DNA from: Doryteuthis pealeii
Taxonomy: Eukaryota > Mollusca > Cephalopoda > Myopsida > Loliginidae
Direction: 5' to 3'
NCBI GenBank assembly: GCA_023376005.1
Contig: CM042152.1
Span: 82,538,856 to 82,602,855 of the forward strand
DNA: 64,000 bases
In this document: positions 13,322 through 25,516 of the stretch, piece after piece
How positions within the stretch are numbered: the stretch's first letter is position 1
Layout: each line of letters starts with the position of its first letter
Notes under the pieces: model-generated
Database searches by the model: none
What the model was told of the DNA's origin: nothing
What the model saw: the letters and a program-made list of their open reading frames with translations, nothing else
Translations under genes and position numbers: made by a program

Positions 13322-14379
13322 GTCTGTTCATGGAAAATTACCGGGACTGTTAGTAACCCTTGACACTGAGAAGCGCAGATCTCACACACCAAGACAGACT
13401 AGTTAGTTAGAATTTAGATTCAACCCAGCTTCCAGGGAGCTTAGATGTGCTCCAGGGTCGGTCTCCGCAGTGAATCAAATCATGGGCTATATAAATAATA
13501 AAAGCTTGACCAAGCAAAACATAAAGTCTTGTTATTTTATTAAGTGTTAATTGTAAATTATCAAGGCAATGACTAGCCCAAACAAGCCCATTAGAAGAAT
13601 TAGCAAAAGAAGATTGAAGAACAGAAGAATTAGAAGTCAACTAGAAAGATGGCAGCCAGAGAAGAAGGAGAAGAAGCCGTACCAAAGTAATGTATCAAAT
13701 AAACCATCTCATCTCTAATCTAATAAGTGTTGCATAATTGTGTGGTTGTGTGGGTTTTTGACAAGCCTGTAGCAAGAATTCCTAAGGGGGCCATTGTTTT
13801 TTCAAATCAGGGGATAGAAAAATACAGTAAACAGTTATGGCCTAACTGACCCAGAGGCGGGAATCTCGCAAGTCAAGTGATAGTTAGTTTGGAAATCAGT
13901 TTTCAACCAGACGTCAGGCGAGAGGATGTCTAACTCTTTGCTGAGGTTGTAACTCAGACGCGTAGTGAATCAGGGCAATGCAGTAAATAAATCTTTGATC
14001 AAAGAAAAACAAAGTCTTGTAATTAATTAATGCATGACTTGAAAAGAAGAAAGGAAACAGCACTAGACAATCATAGCCAAATGAAAGAAGATGAAATAAC
14101 TGCTTGACAAAGAAGCAAGTAAGTTACAGTCTTAACTCTATCTGTCCGTCTCTCTCTCTCACTATCACCCGAAAACTATCACTCTTGTTTATATGCCGAA
14201 TGGGCTATATAACATAAGTCTCTGTCTCTCTCTACCACGCAAGACAAACTCTCACCGTTTATATCCCCGATGTTGGGTATAGCAACATTAATGTGATATA
14301 CCCCCCAAATACCAGTTGTGGAGTGTAATATTTTAATTATGAAACTCCATTGATTCTTTTTTATTTACAAGATTTTTTT
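13322..14379. other. Intergenic region with CT-rich runs
   Basis: No gene seen. It contains purine-rich AGAAGA stretches and a (CT)n run near 14145-14165. It is the inverted partner of 58916-60110. Weak SINE-like tails may be present but cannot be assigned. Confidence 0.45.
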
Positions 14380-14556
14380 GGTTATTTCCTAAAACTCTAA
14401 CATAAAAAGGGGAACCACTCTGATTTAATAAATTATTTATTGATCTACTAGGAAAAAGAAGATGGGGTTAGGGTTAGTTTAATGGGAAAATTAAATAATT
14501 TTATCAGTTAATCAGAGTGGTTCCCCTATTTTATGTTGGAGTTATAGGAATAACCA
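14380..14556. mobile_element. Palindromic MITE-B with telomere-like core
   Basis: The terminal inverted repeats read GGTTATTTCCTA...AGGGGAACCACTCTGA and the reverse complement at the other end. The loop carries GGGGTTAGGGTTAG followed by TTTAATGGGAAAAT. Same family as 47322-47518 and 58744-58915. Confidence 0.88.
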
Positions 14557-15095
14557 CTTTTTTATTTATTTATGGTTATTAAATTTATGCCAAATGCGCC
14601 ACACTAAATGGTTAAATACTTAAGATTCAGGTGTGTTCTGTTTTCTTCTAGCCAAGGGAATAACTCTTGCTCATTTTTGTTATAACTCTCAATTGCATTG
14701 CCCACTCGTCTAATTTTAACTGCTTAAAACTATCCTCCTCTAGATCAGGAGTTCTCAAACTAGACCCTTACAAAATTAGATTTACCTATCATGGAACCCA
14801 CCTTATATACCCCAGTCCACTTTGCAATTGTTTTTGTTGGCACCAATTATGTAATTAATGAATTCTGCATAAACTTTATGTAGAACTGTTAATTATAAAA
14901 TAACCATAAAATAAACAGTAAAGTAAGCATAACATGTAAAAAAAGAGTTGCAAATATTTAATACTAACTTAATAACTTACAAAGGAATCAATTTCCTAAT
15001 GTGATGGCTGAATGCTGATGATTTTGATAAGTTTATGAATATTTGGGCTTAAACTTTGAAAATATAAGACAAGATGGCGGCCGGAAGCAGATAGG
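14557..15095. other. AT-rich intergenic sequence
   Basis: No gene. This stretch is colinear with 58196-58743 inverted, with moderate identity. The small 63-codon ORF in it is not preserved in the partner. Confidence 0.5.
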
Positions 15096-15686
15096 AGAAG
15101 ATGGTTTGTTTGGTTTGGTTTGTTTTGTTTTACGGCACTATTCAACCTCAGTGGGTCATTTTAATGCCGATAAAGTTTTGAAATAAATCAATTCTTTAAT
15201 GGATAATCAATTTTTTTTATAAATACATTTTTCTATTTAACCCATAGATGGGACCCTACAGTACTACCACTCCGGTCAGAGTGGACCAGGGAGCAAACCT
15301 CCAAAACTGGAACCTCACATCAGATAGAGTTTAACGTCATTCCCAGGACAATGTAGACCCGCAGCCACCACCTTCTAGCACCATATGATAAAAAGGGGTT
15401 GGGCTTGCCATAAGGCAATAGGCGTTGGGAAAATCATATAGGTGCTAGGGCTTGACGTGACCACGCATTGATCAGAGGGGGCCTCTTCCGATCGCCCGTC
15501 CAGCCAGATAGGGCCAAAGTGAGTATTGCTAAGTCATGAAACTGCTCATCATCCTGGGCTCTATCTTTAAGCATCACGGATCGCCACCCACAGCCACAGG
15601 TGCCTCATTGGGGAGTCTTACCCCTCTGCAAGAGGTGCAGTCGTGATTCTAACGCCAGCCGACAGGGCGCGAGAAGAAGAGCAGTA
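15096..15686 (+). mobile_element. SINE-A, near full length
   Basis: Read on the - strand, the family starts with a tRNA-like head (CGCCCTGTCGGCTGGGGCG, then GTTAGAATGC and a B-box-like GGTAAGACTCC) and ends in GATATGCCGTAAAAC plus an (AACCAA)-type tail. Here it lies tail-first on the + strand. The mirrored copy is 57618-58195, so the insertion predates the inverted duplication. Confidence 0.9.
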
Positions 15687-15855
15687 AGTTAGTAATCATT
15701 ACTTAAATTTCATTGCTAATTTTTTCCTATTTAACTATTTAGTTAAAATAGGAGTATAGAATAAAATGACAGTTATTTTTTCTGTTAACGTTTATCTGTA
15801 TAATGAGATTTTAAAATAAAACCCAATTAATGACATACATTTTCATTTCTTACAG

Positions 15856-16022
15856 GCAACCAGAAATAAGTGTGTGCTGTCTGGACAAGAAGAACGCAGT
15901 TAAAAAACAACTCTTTGACAATGGGATACAACACTGCAACACCCTATGGAAGAAATGTTGATAGCACATGGAGACTATTTACAGGCGAGATGAGTTTTGC
16001 GAGAAAGGGAAGAAGAAATAGA
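15856..16022 (+). pseudogene. Candidate upstream exon, left copy (damaged)
   Basis: Counterpart of 57268-57437. The acceptor TTTCTTACAG is intact at 15846-15855. The donor reads TTAAGTAAAGG instead of GTAAGTAAAGG, and several indels break the frame. It lies about 660 bp upstream of the TLR coding exon on the same strand, so it could be an upstream exon of that gene. Confidence 0.4.
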
Positions 16023-16186
16023 GTTAAGTAAAGGCTTTGAAAAAAGTGATGTTCATAAACAGGTTGTGAATCTGTGTTGTTGTCCTCCAACATACATGGT
16101 TCAAAGTTAACTAAGCTGAAAAAATGTAACAGTTTTCAAATACAATAAATGTGTTTTATAAAAGAAATTAAGTATCGCATTAAGAT

Positions 16187-16415
16187 TGTGTGTCTTAAAA
16201 GGGAATACCATCAGACAAGGTTGTAGTCGGGTGAAGACCAGTCAACAGTTCATAGATTTAAGAAGGGCTTTTATTGCAGAGAGATAAACAATAAGACAGA
16301 CAAGGAAGAGTGAGGTACGCTACTTAATCCGAAGCTAGCCAGCATATGCCATGCTCAACTATATATTATAGTCAGACTGCATAGGTGAGAGAGAGTGTGG
16401 AATATTCCTTACACA
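16187..16415 (-). mobile_element. Solo LTR, left copy
   Basis: Same LTR as 56872-57106, inserted in the same SINE-A remnant and therefore older than the inverted duplication. It contains TTTATTGCAGAGAGA (the complement of the polyadenylation region). Ends are slightly degraded compared with the right copy. Confidence 0.8.
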
Positions 16416-16695
16416 AGAATGTATTTATTTCAAATTTTGTTGCATTAAAAAACAAATGAACAAAAATAATAATCCTTAGTAAATAATTATAGCTTCAAGT
16501 AACTATTTTAAATAAAATGATTTACAGTTATATTGTATCAAGTATTCCTATTGAATACAATAATTTTTTCACCATATCTATTTGACTAATAAATTGGACC
16601 CTAACAGGTACTACCTCTCTGGGTCAACATTTGTAGCTTTCAAGTGATTTTTTAATCCAAATGTTTTTTGTTTTTTTTGTAGGAACCTGAAAAAA

Positions 16696-19016
16696 ATGGA
16701 TTATTTGAAGTCTACAATGCAATTCAGTTCTGTGCTGATTGTGTTAGTGATGATTTCCCGATCAACTGTGATTATGATTGTCCCAAGAATGTGAGTGTGT
16801 CCAGATAGGACAAGAACCTGCAGTTTCAGCTACTGCTCATTTGTCAATTGAATTATGACACTAACGTCATTCAACTTCAGCGTTTTGTCACCAAAATATA
16901 CAACTGTTCTGAGGATAATGTGCAACAAACACAGTTTTACAAAAAAGCACACTACCCCGCACATTTTTTAAAGAATTATTCAAATTAGAAAAAACTATTT
17001 ATCATTTTCTGCTACTTTGATTATATAGACGAAGATCTGTTGGCAGGTTTAAACGGTTTGAAAAGCCTCTACGTTTATCAATGCCCTGAACCTGTCGATA
17101 CACCCAAAGGCTCTTCTTCATGTCCCAAATTTGGAAGAATTGAAAATCATTGACAGCGGTTGGCATGATTTTGAGCCAAATAAGTCTATGCAGCGTTGAC
17201 CAAGATTCACGATTTGAAATTTTCGAGGGAATCAAATTGGCGGCATGTCTGAAGTTTTAAATCTCTGTTCGCATAATCTTTCCTTCAATGGATTAATATT
17301 TTGCAAGTCGACTTTAACCAAATCCGGCTTTTAAAGTCAGGTTTTTGGAAAAGATTTAAAAAAAATTACAAATGCTCTCAATGAAAGGGAACAAGATTGA
17401 AAAATCCCAACGACACTTTGATTAACTTTAACGAATTTGAAATATTTGGATGTGTCTTACAATAATCTTACCCAGTTACCTGACGACTTCCTTCAGGGTT
17501 GTTTACAACTCAACAAACTCATCATTTCCACATCAAGTACATAAACTCCCACAGGCAATAGGAGAGTTGAAACACTTGTGGGTATTGAATGCAAACATAC
17601 GCTTTAACTGATTTTACCTTGCTCGAACAAACATCTTTAATAAGCCTTAGTATAGAAAATGCTAGCCTGACAAAAATCCACCAAGACTTTGTAGAAAAGA
17701 TTCTGATTTGAAGGTATTAATGCTTGGAGAAAATACATTTCCAGAATTCCACCAAACATATTTAAAAATTGTACAAAGTTGGAAAGTTTAGATTTGTCTG
17801 GGAACAATAATTTCAAGCCTGTTTAATGATTCTTTCAAGGACCAGATTTACGTATATTGTTTTTATCGAACAATAAAATTTCAAATTGTGAAAAAGAAAC
17901 TTTTGTAGAATTGAAAGTTCTAACAAAACTAAATCTAAAGTCTTAATTTTCTGCCTGTAAATCCCAAAATCCCAGAAAGATTAGAATTACTGGATCTTAG
18001 TAACAACCATATTCAAAATGTTTCCAAGAAACTTTTTCCATTATCTATCTTTTTTATTTACAATCTTTATGCTCTTCACAAAATAACATTAGTAAAATTG
18101 AAGATGATGCTTTTCAGTTTCTTTATAGACTTTTGTCATATTGAATTTAAAGAATAATAATTTGGGCAGTGCTAAACAGATTTGCTTTAAGGATTTGAGA
18201 GGGTATTCGGTTTGAATATTGCTATAACAAAATCAAAGATATTTACCCAACATTGTACGAATTAAAGAGTCTTAATTATCTCTTTGCCGATCATAATCTT
18301 ATATCCAAACTTCAACAAAATAACATTCCCTGAAGAACTTTTGGTCATACACCTGGAGTATAATAAAATCAAACTCTTGATTGGGAAACTTTTGAAATAT
18401 GGCAAAGTTAACGACATTGATTTAAGAATGAACAGAATAGTCACGCTGTGACCAATTTCACTAAAAAGCAAATCCAAAAAGACATGTCACAAATTTTTAT
18501 ATCGGCCGGAACCATTTTGAATGTGACTGCAATTAGCCTGGTTATAAAAGTTTGTCTTACGTCACTTTGGAAGGTTCTATTGTATTCCAGGATCTGGATA
18601 CTGTGTTTTGCTTTAACCATGGAAAACACTGGTTACCAATGGGTCCGTTTCATAAGATTGAAGAGAATAAATTTTTAATGCGAGTACAAAAGAAGTTCTT
18701 ATATGAAACTGCCTTATACTTGTGGTATATTTTGTGGTTGCTGTCTATCAAGAAAACTGTTACTGTCAAGACACATGCCCAGAAAAAGTGTCATTGTATG
18801 TACAATACAATCGCAATGGCAAACCTGTAATTGCACAAATGGTAATTTGAACCGATGTAACTGGTTTAACCTTCCAATGCAACAATGATGCGAATCTTAG
18901 TTTTAATCATCTCGGATATTTAACAAATACAACATTTAGTAAAACAGTCCATGGCCGAGATTTTGTATCTAAACCTTCAAAAAATTACAGGTATTGGTGA
19001 AAGAACATTCATCACT
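16696..19016 (+). pseudogene. Toll-like receptor, truncated and frame-broken copy
   Basis: Counterpart of the TLR at 52764-56560. The ATG at 16696 follows a splice acceptor (TTTTTTTTGTAG at 16671-16682). The encoded pieces include a hydrophobic signal segment, leucine-rich repeats and the internal cysteine clusters (fragments such as NPKDMSQ-like and CPEKCHC-like stretches in several frames). Homology stops abruptly at 19016, before the last LRRs, second LRRCT, transmembrane helix and TIR domain. Many one-base indels break the frame. Some sites are intact here but broken in the right copy, such as TTGGATGTGTC at 17449, which gives KYLDVSYNNL. The copy may be a true pseudogene or an unpolished duplicate. 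Confidence 0.85.
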
Positions 19017-19810
19017 AATTTAAATTTATGTTGTGAGAAAAAAATAGCTGAAACATTTTCAAAACTCTATTTAAATTGTAAGAAATCTGTATAAAATATA
19101 TCATTAGATGCAAAAGGAGAAAAGAAAGTTAAGCTTTACTGGTTTTAACTATAGAAATGCATTGGCAATTAGGTTTACTATAGAAATCATTGAAATGGTC
19201 CTTTACTCAAAATCAAGCCTCCCGTAGCAACAGCTGTAAAAATTGCAACGATTGCGTTTAACATTGCTGTCTATTCGGCAAGGTGGGAAGTCTTTAAAAT
19301 ATCTACTTAGCTTAAAATGACAAAAAAGAAAATCAGAACAAGTAGATTTAGGTCATTACGTGGGTTGGGCTATGAAACAGAAAATAGTTTATAAAGACGA
19401 CCAAGTGTGTGGGGATTGTATTCAAATCTAAAGAGTAGTAGAAAAAAGGGTTTTCTTAAAATGAGATCGCATTAAATAATGCTTAACGCGGCTACATTTT
19501 TCCTGGATACATTAACAGTCAAAATTACATTTTTTAAATCAGAGTAAAAAAAAACACTGCAATTAAAACCAGTGGTAACAATGCACCTTATATGTATTTG
19601 TATATTAACAAATGATATACAACTCATACATATGACGCCATAATCGAGCAATTGTGTATTCAATTATCCATATAGAAAAAAACTACAAGTATACATAATG
19701 ATAAATAGTTTTGTTTAAAAATAAGTTTTCTTAAGAGATCGCTAACGCAGCTGCATTTTTTATTAACTTAACTGATTATGATTGATAACAGTCAAAATTA
19801 CACACACAAC

Positions 19811-19864
<54 letters not shown>

Positions 19865-20013
19865 ATGTGTATTGTTTAAAATTACACACTTGAAGACACA
19901 GTAGTAAGCCAATATGCAGCATTACTTAGGAGAGTGCTCAATATCTGTAAATAGAGCGATATTAATAATAATAAGGTAAATAAATATATGTTTTGTATAT
20001 ATCTATTCATTTC
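19017..20013. other. Unassigned sequence up to the gap
   Basis: No homology to the right TLR locus continues past 19016. The stretch is AT-rich with a (CA)n(TA)n tract at 19800-19860. No gene is recognised. Confidence 0.5.
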
Positions 20014-20113
20014 NNNNNNNNNNNNNNNNNNNNNNNNNNNNNNNNNNNNNNNNNNNNNNNNNNNNNNNNNNNNNNNNNNNNNNNNNNNNNNNNNNNNNNN
20101 NNNNNNNNNNNNN
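20014..20113. other. Assembly gap, 100 N
   Basis: Exactly 100 Ns, a usual placeholder length for a scaffold join of unknown size. It separates the left inverted arm from everything else in the window. Confidence 1.
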
Positions 20114-20479
20114 ATCAACTTTCAGTTAAGTGTCCAACATACATTTGTAAAAGATAAGAGAATCAGTATAAAGGACCCTCATAAAATATAAGTGTTGATT
20201 TGAAATTCTCTGGGAGACGAGAAAAAAAAAAAATAAAAGCACTCAAGAAGAAAAATAAGTGTCTATGTTTATATATATATATATATATATACACACAAAT
20301 AAATGAATGAATGTTTGTTTGTAACCAGGGGGTATATAAGTGATCCAACTTAGATTCTCCCTTCCTCTTTTTGACCCCTTTCATATCTTTAATTTCTTCC
20401 ACCCACAATATTCATCCCTTCATACAAACTCTTATTGAAAATTGACATTTGAAAAACAGGGGACCCATTTGTGTGTGTG

Positions 20480-20487
<8 letters not shown>

Positions 20488-20526
<39 letters not shown>

Positions 20527-20964
20527 TATTCCACTATTCCCCTCTCCTTCTCACAAACTCGTGACTCTCCTCCCACAAAATCTCTACTGCATCGTTCATT
20601 CAAACTACTACCAATTCCTACTACCTCCCACTACCAATTCCTACGCTACTGCTCGTTTTCTTTAAAATCGAGACACCATGAAACATACCATTAGTTTCCA
20701 AGCTGAAGATGGCAGATCGACATGCCGAAAGCACTCGTAGAGACACCTTTGGTGGATTGATACACCAGTTCCACCCTGACACCAAAAAGATGGCCAGACA
20801 CCTTGAAAGGATTGAACAGAAACTCCTACGACAAGAATTGTCACTCGAGTTCAACCAAACATTTTTAAAAGAGAAAATGCTGCCAAAATACACTTATATA
20901 TATTACACATACACACACACACAGAGATAAATGAGTCTCCTGTTTCTGGCCATGTTCTTTTTAC

Positions 20965-21015
<51 letters not shown>

Positions 21016-21163
21016 GTATGTCTGTCTGTCTGTCACTGTGGGTCTGTGTGTGTGTGTGTGACAAAGACAAAATGTTTAGAGGTAGTATTTTTTTTATATA
21101 TGACATTTACTTACCGTTGGAATAATTTCCATTTCTCGCTGATGTAATATAATATATATATAT

Positions 21164-21204
<41 letters not shown>

Positions 21205-21371
21205 ACAGTGCGAATGATGATAAATATTGGTATACCAAAAGAAAGAAAAGACAGATAATTTCTTATACCTCATGTCCCCTAAACTAGTGTATCCATACAC
21301 ATATAAGATGTATAAGTTTTTATAAATACAAATATACAAAAATGATATTGCTGTCTATAGACTTATTGACT

Positions 21372-21456
<85 letters not shown>

Positions 21457-21460
21457 TAGA
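20488..21460. repeat. Cluster of (TA)n, (TG)n and (TATG)n microsatellites
   Basis: TA tracts at about 20270-20290, 20488-20520, 20968-21003, 21152-21186 and 21376-21410, several merging into (TG)n or (TCTG)n. Open frames made of YIYIYI or VCVCV in this region are microsatellite translations, not genes. Confidence 0.95.
20709..20885 (+). CDS. Coding-like retroelement fragment
   Basis: An open frame beginning MADRHAESTRRDTF is followed by a charged helix and the segment LEFNQTFLKEKMLPKYT. It sits between (TA)n tracts. The pattern (charged helix, then a 'LEFN..FLKE..LPKY' block) resembles the N-terminal part of some retroelement polyproteins, Penelope-like ones among them. I cannot confirm the family. 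No other catalytic domain follows. The frame ends in a TA-derived YIYYT tail, so it is a truncated fragment. Confidence 0.3.
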
Positions 21461-21627
21461 TATGTGTATAGGATAAATATGAAACTTTTTCTTCTTTATA
21501 TATACAGACACACAGAGAACCTATGAATGTAATTTATAATACAAAACCTCACAAGACCTTTCCTTTGTGATATAAGCTATATATGGTTGTCAGATATCAA
21601 ACAAAAGAAATCTCTCGTCGTAGAATT

Positions 21628-21935
21628 TGGTTTGGTTTGTTTTATGGCATATCAACCTCAGTGGGTCATTTAATGCTGACAAAGTTTTGCAATAAATTCA
21701 TTCTTAATGGATACTCAATTTTTTTTAACAAACTCATGTTTTTCTATTCAACACATTTTTCTAGGACTGGAACCTCACCATCAGTTAGAGTTTAACGTCA
21801 TACCCAGGATATGAAAACCCTCAGCCACCACCTTCTAGCACATATGATAAAAAAGGTTGGGGCTTTCCATAAGAGCAATAGGGTTGGGGCAATCATATAG
21901 ATGCTAGGGCTTGATGTGACCAGCCTAATTACCAT
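21628..21935 (+). mobile_element. SINE-A copy with internal deletion
   Basis: Begins GGTTTGGTTTGTTTTATGGC and retains GGAACCTCACCATCAGTTAG and CTAGGGCTTGATGTGACCAG. The middle AACCCATAGATGGGACCC segment is missing and so is the tRNA-like head. Confidence 0.85.
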
Positions 21936-22121
21936 TGTTTTAGTGCTTAAAACAAAGAGTTTTAGAATTCCAACTTCATGGGCGTTTGGTCTAAACCATT
22001 TTCTAAGAGCTGACAATCTCGGGCGTTTTTTGGTGGTCTAGCATTTTCATCGTCGGGCGTTTTCAGGCGCTCTGGTTGATAAATTCAGATATCAAACAAT
22101 GGGAATCTCTCGCCTTAAAAT

Positions 22122-22452
22122 TTGGTTTGGTTTGTTTTATGGCATATCAACCTCAGTGGGCCATTTAATGCTGACAAAGTTTTGCAATAAATTCATTCTT
22201 AATGGATACCAATTTTTAAAAATAAATTCATGTTTTTCTATTCAACACATTTTTCTATTTAACCCATAGATGGGACCCTAACAGGTACTACCACTCCGGG
22301 TCAGAGTGTACCTGGGAGCAATGGTGATGAAGGGGTGCTCCACATTCCCCAGACCTCCAGGACTGGAACCTCGCCATCAGATGGAGTTTAACATCATACC
22401 CAGGACATGAAGGCCCTCAGTCACCACCTTCAAGTGCATATATGATAAAAAA
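22122..22452 (+). mobile_element. SINE-A copy, head-truncated
   Basis: Contains GGTTTGGTTTGTTTTATGGC, AACCCATAGATGGGACCC, the CACCATCAG-type block and TATATGATAAAAAA. Ends before the tRNA-like head. Confidence 0.85.
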
Positions 22453-22679
22453 AGTTTTTTTTTTCCAGGTGTCCAACTTGGTAGCCTTCACAAGTTCAAC
22501 AAGAAACACCGAAGAAGGTTGGAGAGCACATTGGCTGAAACGTGTATATAACAATAAAGATGAGGACAACAGTCCAAAAGATCTAATTAATACAAATTAT
22601 CAAGCCTAATCTCAAAGAAAATTCAGACAAATAATATACATATATATCGTTTACTTTTGGACCTTAGGAAAGGTATGAA

Positions 22680-23065
22680 TGCTCTTGTAGGGATTATCTT
22701 CCCACTGAGTTGTCGCTTGTTCTCACCAGGGGCTAGAGTATTTAAGCGCCTGGTTCAAATGTCTCTTTTTCTCTTTTCCTGTTCCTAAAACTACGAGACA
22801 CATGGGTTAGATTCTGGTCTATTCCCTTCTCGTTGAGGCTTTGCCCTCCCCCTTACATTACTGTAAGTTATTCACACAGCATGGACTATTCCTAGTCTCA
22901 TATCTGTGGCTTTTATGTTTATCTTTTTACCATTCATGAATGTGTCTTTATCTTTATTTATGTACACCTTGTATTATGTACCCTTTTATCCATGTGCTGT
23001 ATACGTATTAAATGTTTTGTTTATCAAACCTTTGTCGAAGTTTGTAGCTTCACGTATATATCATA
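22680..23065 (+). mobile_element. LTR-like repeat, copy 1
   Basis: Colinear with 41232-41690. Shared blocks are GAGTATTTAAGCG (TATA-like), GAGACACATGGGTTAGA, ACCATTCATGAATGTGTC and CCATGTGCTGTATAC followed by TATTAAATG. Order and spacing of a TATA-like box and a late A/T signal suit an LTR. I could not fix TG/CA ends or a target duplication. Confidence 0.55.
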
Positions 23066-23115
23066 CTAATTTTACACCCTCATCCCCCAGCTATGAGTTA
23101 AATGGTGCTACTTTT

Positions 23116-23345
23116 GTTCTTCTACGATGATGGTTTTGGCATTAAATAACCCACAAAGGTTGATATGCCTTTAAAGAAAGAAACCAAACCAAAGTAAACA
23201 TTCAAAGTCCACTGGTGGTGCAAGGCCAAGGCAAATTGAGTATCCATATCAAGAATGAATAAAACAAAAATGTCTTCAGCTTAAAATGACCCAATAATGT
23301 GTTGATATGCCGTAAAAACCAACCAACCAACCAACCAGCCAAGGC
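23116..23345 (-). mobile_element. SINE-A 3' ends with (AACC)n tails
   Basis: Two short 3' ends: GGCATTAAATAACCCACAAAG...GATATGCC near 23130-23185, and a diverged one at 23226-23345 that closes with GATATGCCGTAAAAACCAACC and more AACC repeats. The simple-sequence tail supports the retroposon orientation. Confidence 0.75.
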
Positions 23346-23404
23346 AGACTCAAAATTTCTAGCACCATATCACAAGGTTTCAAAAATTATAAAAGTAAAA
23401 CTTA

Positions 23405-23712
23405 TCTGCTTTGGCCCTTACTTAGGCTAGATGGGCAGTAGGAGACCAGTTGGCTGGTCACGTCAAGCCCTAGCACCTATATGATTGGCTCGACCCTACT
23501 GCCCTTATGTCAAACCCGAACCCTTTTTATCATGTTTGTGCTAGAAGGTGGTGGCTGAGAGTATTCATGTCCTGGGAATGACGTTTAACTGATAGTTAGG
23601 TTCTAGTTATGGAGGTCTGGGGAATGTGGAGCACCCCTTCATCACCATTGCTCCCTGGTCCACTCTGACCAGGAGTGGTAGTAACTGTTAGGGTCCTATC
23701 TATGGGTTAAAT
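23405..23712 (-). mobile_element. SINE-A fragment
   Basis: Reads GGCTGGTCACGTCAAGCCC, then TTATCATG, then AGGAGTGGTAGTAACTGTTA. It abuts the next copy in opposite orientation at about 23712. Confidence 0.8.
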
Positions 23713-24031
23713 AGACATGTAGACCCGCCTTCTAGCACCCATATGATAAAAAGGGTTTGGGGCTTGCCATAAGGGCAATAGGGTTGGGGCAATCATATAT
23801 GTGCTAGGGCTTGACGTGACCAGCCGATTGATCGGAGGGGGCCTCTCCGACCGCCCGTCTAGCCCAAGATAGGGCCAAAATGGAGTATTGCATGTCATGA
23901 ATTGCTCATCCACCCGGGCTCTATCCTTAAGCATCACGGGTCGCCATCCACGGCCAACAGGTGGCCCCATTGGGGGAGTTTTACCCCTCTGCAGAGGTGC
24001 AGTCGGTGCATTCTAACGCCCCAGCCGACAG
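23713..24031 (+). mobile_element. SINE-A, tRNA-like-head half
   Basis: Runs from the CATGTAGACCC block to GCCCCAGCCGACAGGGCGG. The head half is intact and sits nested against the - strand copies on both sides. Confidence 0.85.
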
Positions 24032-24240
24032 GGCGGCCATTAAGAATGACTTTATTTCAAAACTTTATCGTTGCTCCCAGGTCCACCCTGACCCAGAGTG
24101 GTAGCACCTGTTAGGGTCCCATTTAGGGGCTAAATAGAAAAATTTTTTACAAAAAAAAAATTGTGTTTCAAACTATTGCTACAAATCTTTCAAAAGTTTG
24201 TCGGCATTAATTAACTCACTATGGTTGATATGCCAAAAAA
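24032..24240 (-). mobile_element. SINE-A 3' fragments
   Basis: Contains AGAGTGGTAGCACCTGTTAG and a terminal GTCGGCATTAATTAACTCAC ending in an A-run. It is truncated, and a repeated TTTCAAAACTTT segment suggests two overlapping insertions. Confidence 0.7.
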
Positions 24241-24638
24241 AAAAAAAAAAAAAGAATGAAAAAACTTATCTGTGAAATTCTATGGTAGACAACAGACTGG
24301 ACAATTTAGACAGAATTATTATGAATGGACAATGTACCAAAAAACGGAATTATGAAAAATTGTTTTATGGCAAAAAAAAACAAAAAAACAAAACAGGACA
24401 ATTGCCATTGTCTAGTTTGTGTTTGTTTGATATAAAAATTGTTTCCTAATTTTAAAGCTAAAGATTTTTGTTTGATATCTGACAACCATATATAGCTTTT
24501 TATCACAAAGGAAAGGTCTTGTGAGGCTTTGTATCATAAATTACATTCATAGGTTTTGTTTTAGTGTAAAAGGAACATGAACACACAGACAAGCAAGAGA
24601 CTCAATTGGGTGGGTGTGGGTGTGTGTGTATATATATA

Positions 24639-24813
24639 TTGCAATATAAGTACAAGAGATAACCTACTCGAGTTTCACCATAAGGATCTTCAGGGTTAAA
24701 TGAGACATGTAATCGACTGCAATTAATCAATATCTTGATTAATTCAGTGGATTTAACCCTGAAGATCCTTATGGTGAAACTCGAGTAGGTTATCTCTTGT
24801 ACCTATATTGCAA
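24639..24813. mobile_element. Hairpin MITE (TTGCAATATA ends)
   Basis: Near-perfect inverted repeats of about 65 bp (TTGCAATATAAGTACAAGAG ... its complement) around a short loop with AATCAATATCTTGATTAAT. A half copy occurs at 43806-43900. No TSD is resolved. Confidence 0.85.
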
Positions 24814-25004
24814 TAAATTTGCTCTACTAACGTATTGAGCACTTTGTATTTGTTATATCGCTGTCTTACCTTTCTGAATTTTGTATCAACTAACCATTGT
24901 GACGATATTCACCGGTAAGTCACCTTTTCCATAATACATAATTATATATATATATATATATATATATTATCATGTTGAAAAATACCTGTTAGTACTCTGT
25001 TAGT

Positions 25005-25145
25005 ATTCTTAGTAGTAGTACCTGTTAGGGTCCCATCTATGGGTTAAATAGAAAATTTGTTTACAAAATTTGTTTTTTTCCAAACTATTGCTACAAATCT
25101 TTCCAAACTTTGCCGGCATTAAATAACCCACCATGCCGTAAAAAC
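25005..25145 (-). mobile_element. SINE-A 3' fragment
   Basis: Contains AGTAGTACCTGTTAGGGTCC and GCCGGCATTAAATAACCCAC, with a short AAACAAA tail. Confidence 0.7.
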
Positions 25146-25516
25146 AAAAACAAACAAATACGAGGGCTATTCAATAAATAAGGTGAATATTCAATAAATA
25201 AGGTGAATTTTCCCCAAGAAATAATACCTTTTGTTTTTAAATCTATGAAAAGCAAAAATGTTCAGAAATTACAATTAAATAAAATAAGATTTAAAACAGA
25301 TGTGTCATATATAGAAGCCCATTTACCATCAAATTAGAAGACAAAGGTAGCAAGCAAGCTGTAACTCAAATACGGATCCTGCATTGCCACAAGCACAGTA
25401 CAGAGTGGTTGTTTATTTATCTAAGCATCATAGCCCCACTAAAGTCAGTAGTCAATCAGGACTCAGGGAATGGTATCACCCATATGCAAATATGGAATAT
25501 TCCTAAGTGTCATATA

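Noticed and set aside
18441..18888. Several overlapping short frames in the left arm
   Set aside because: Fragments and shadows of the frame-broken TLR copy; they match the LRRCT/LRRNT region of the right copy.
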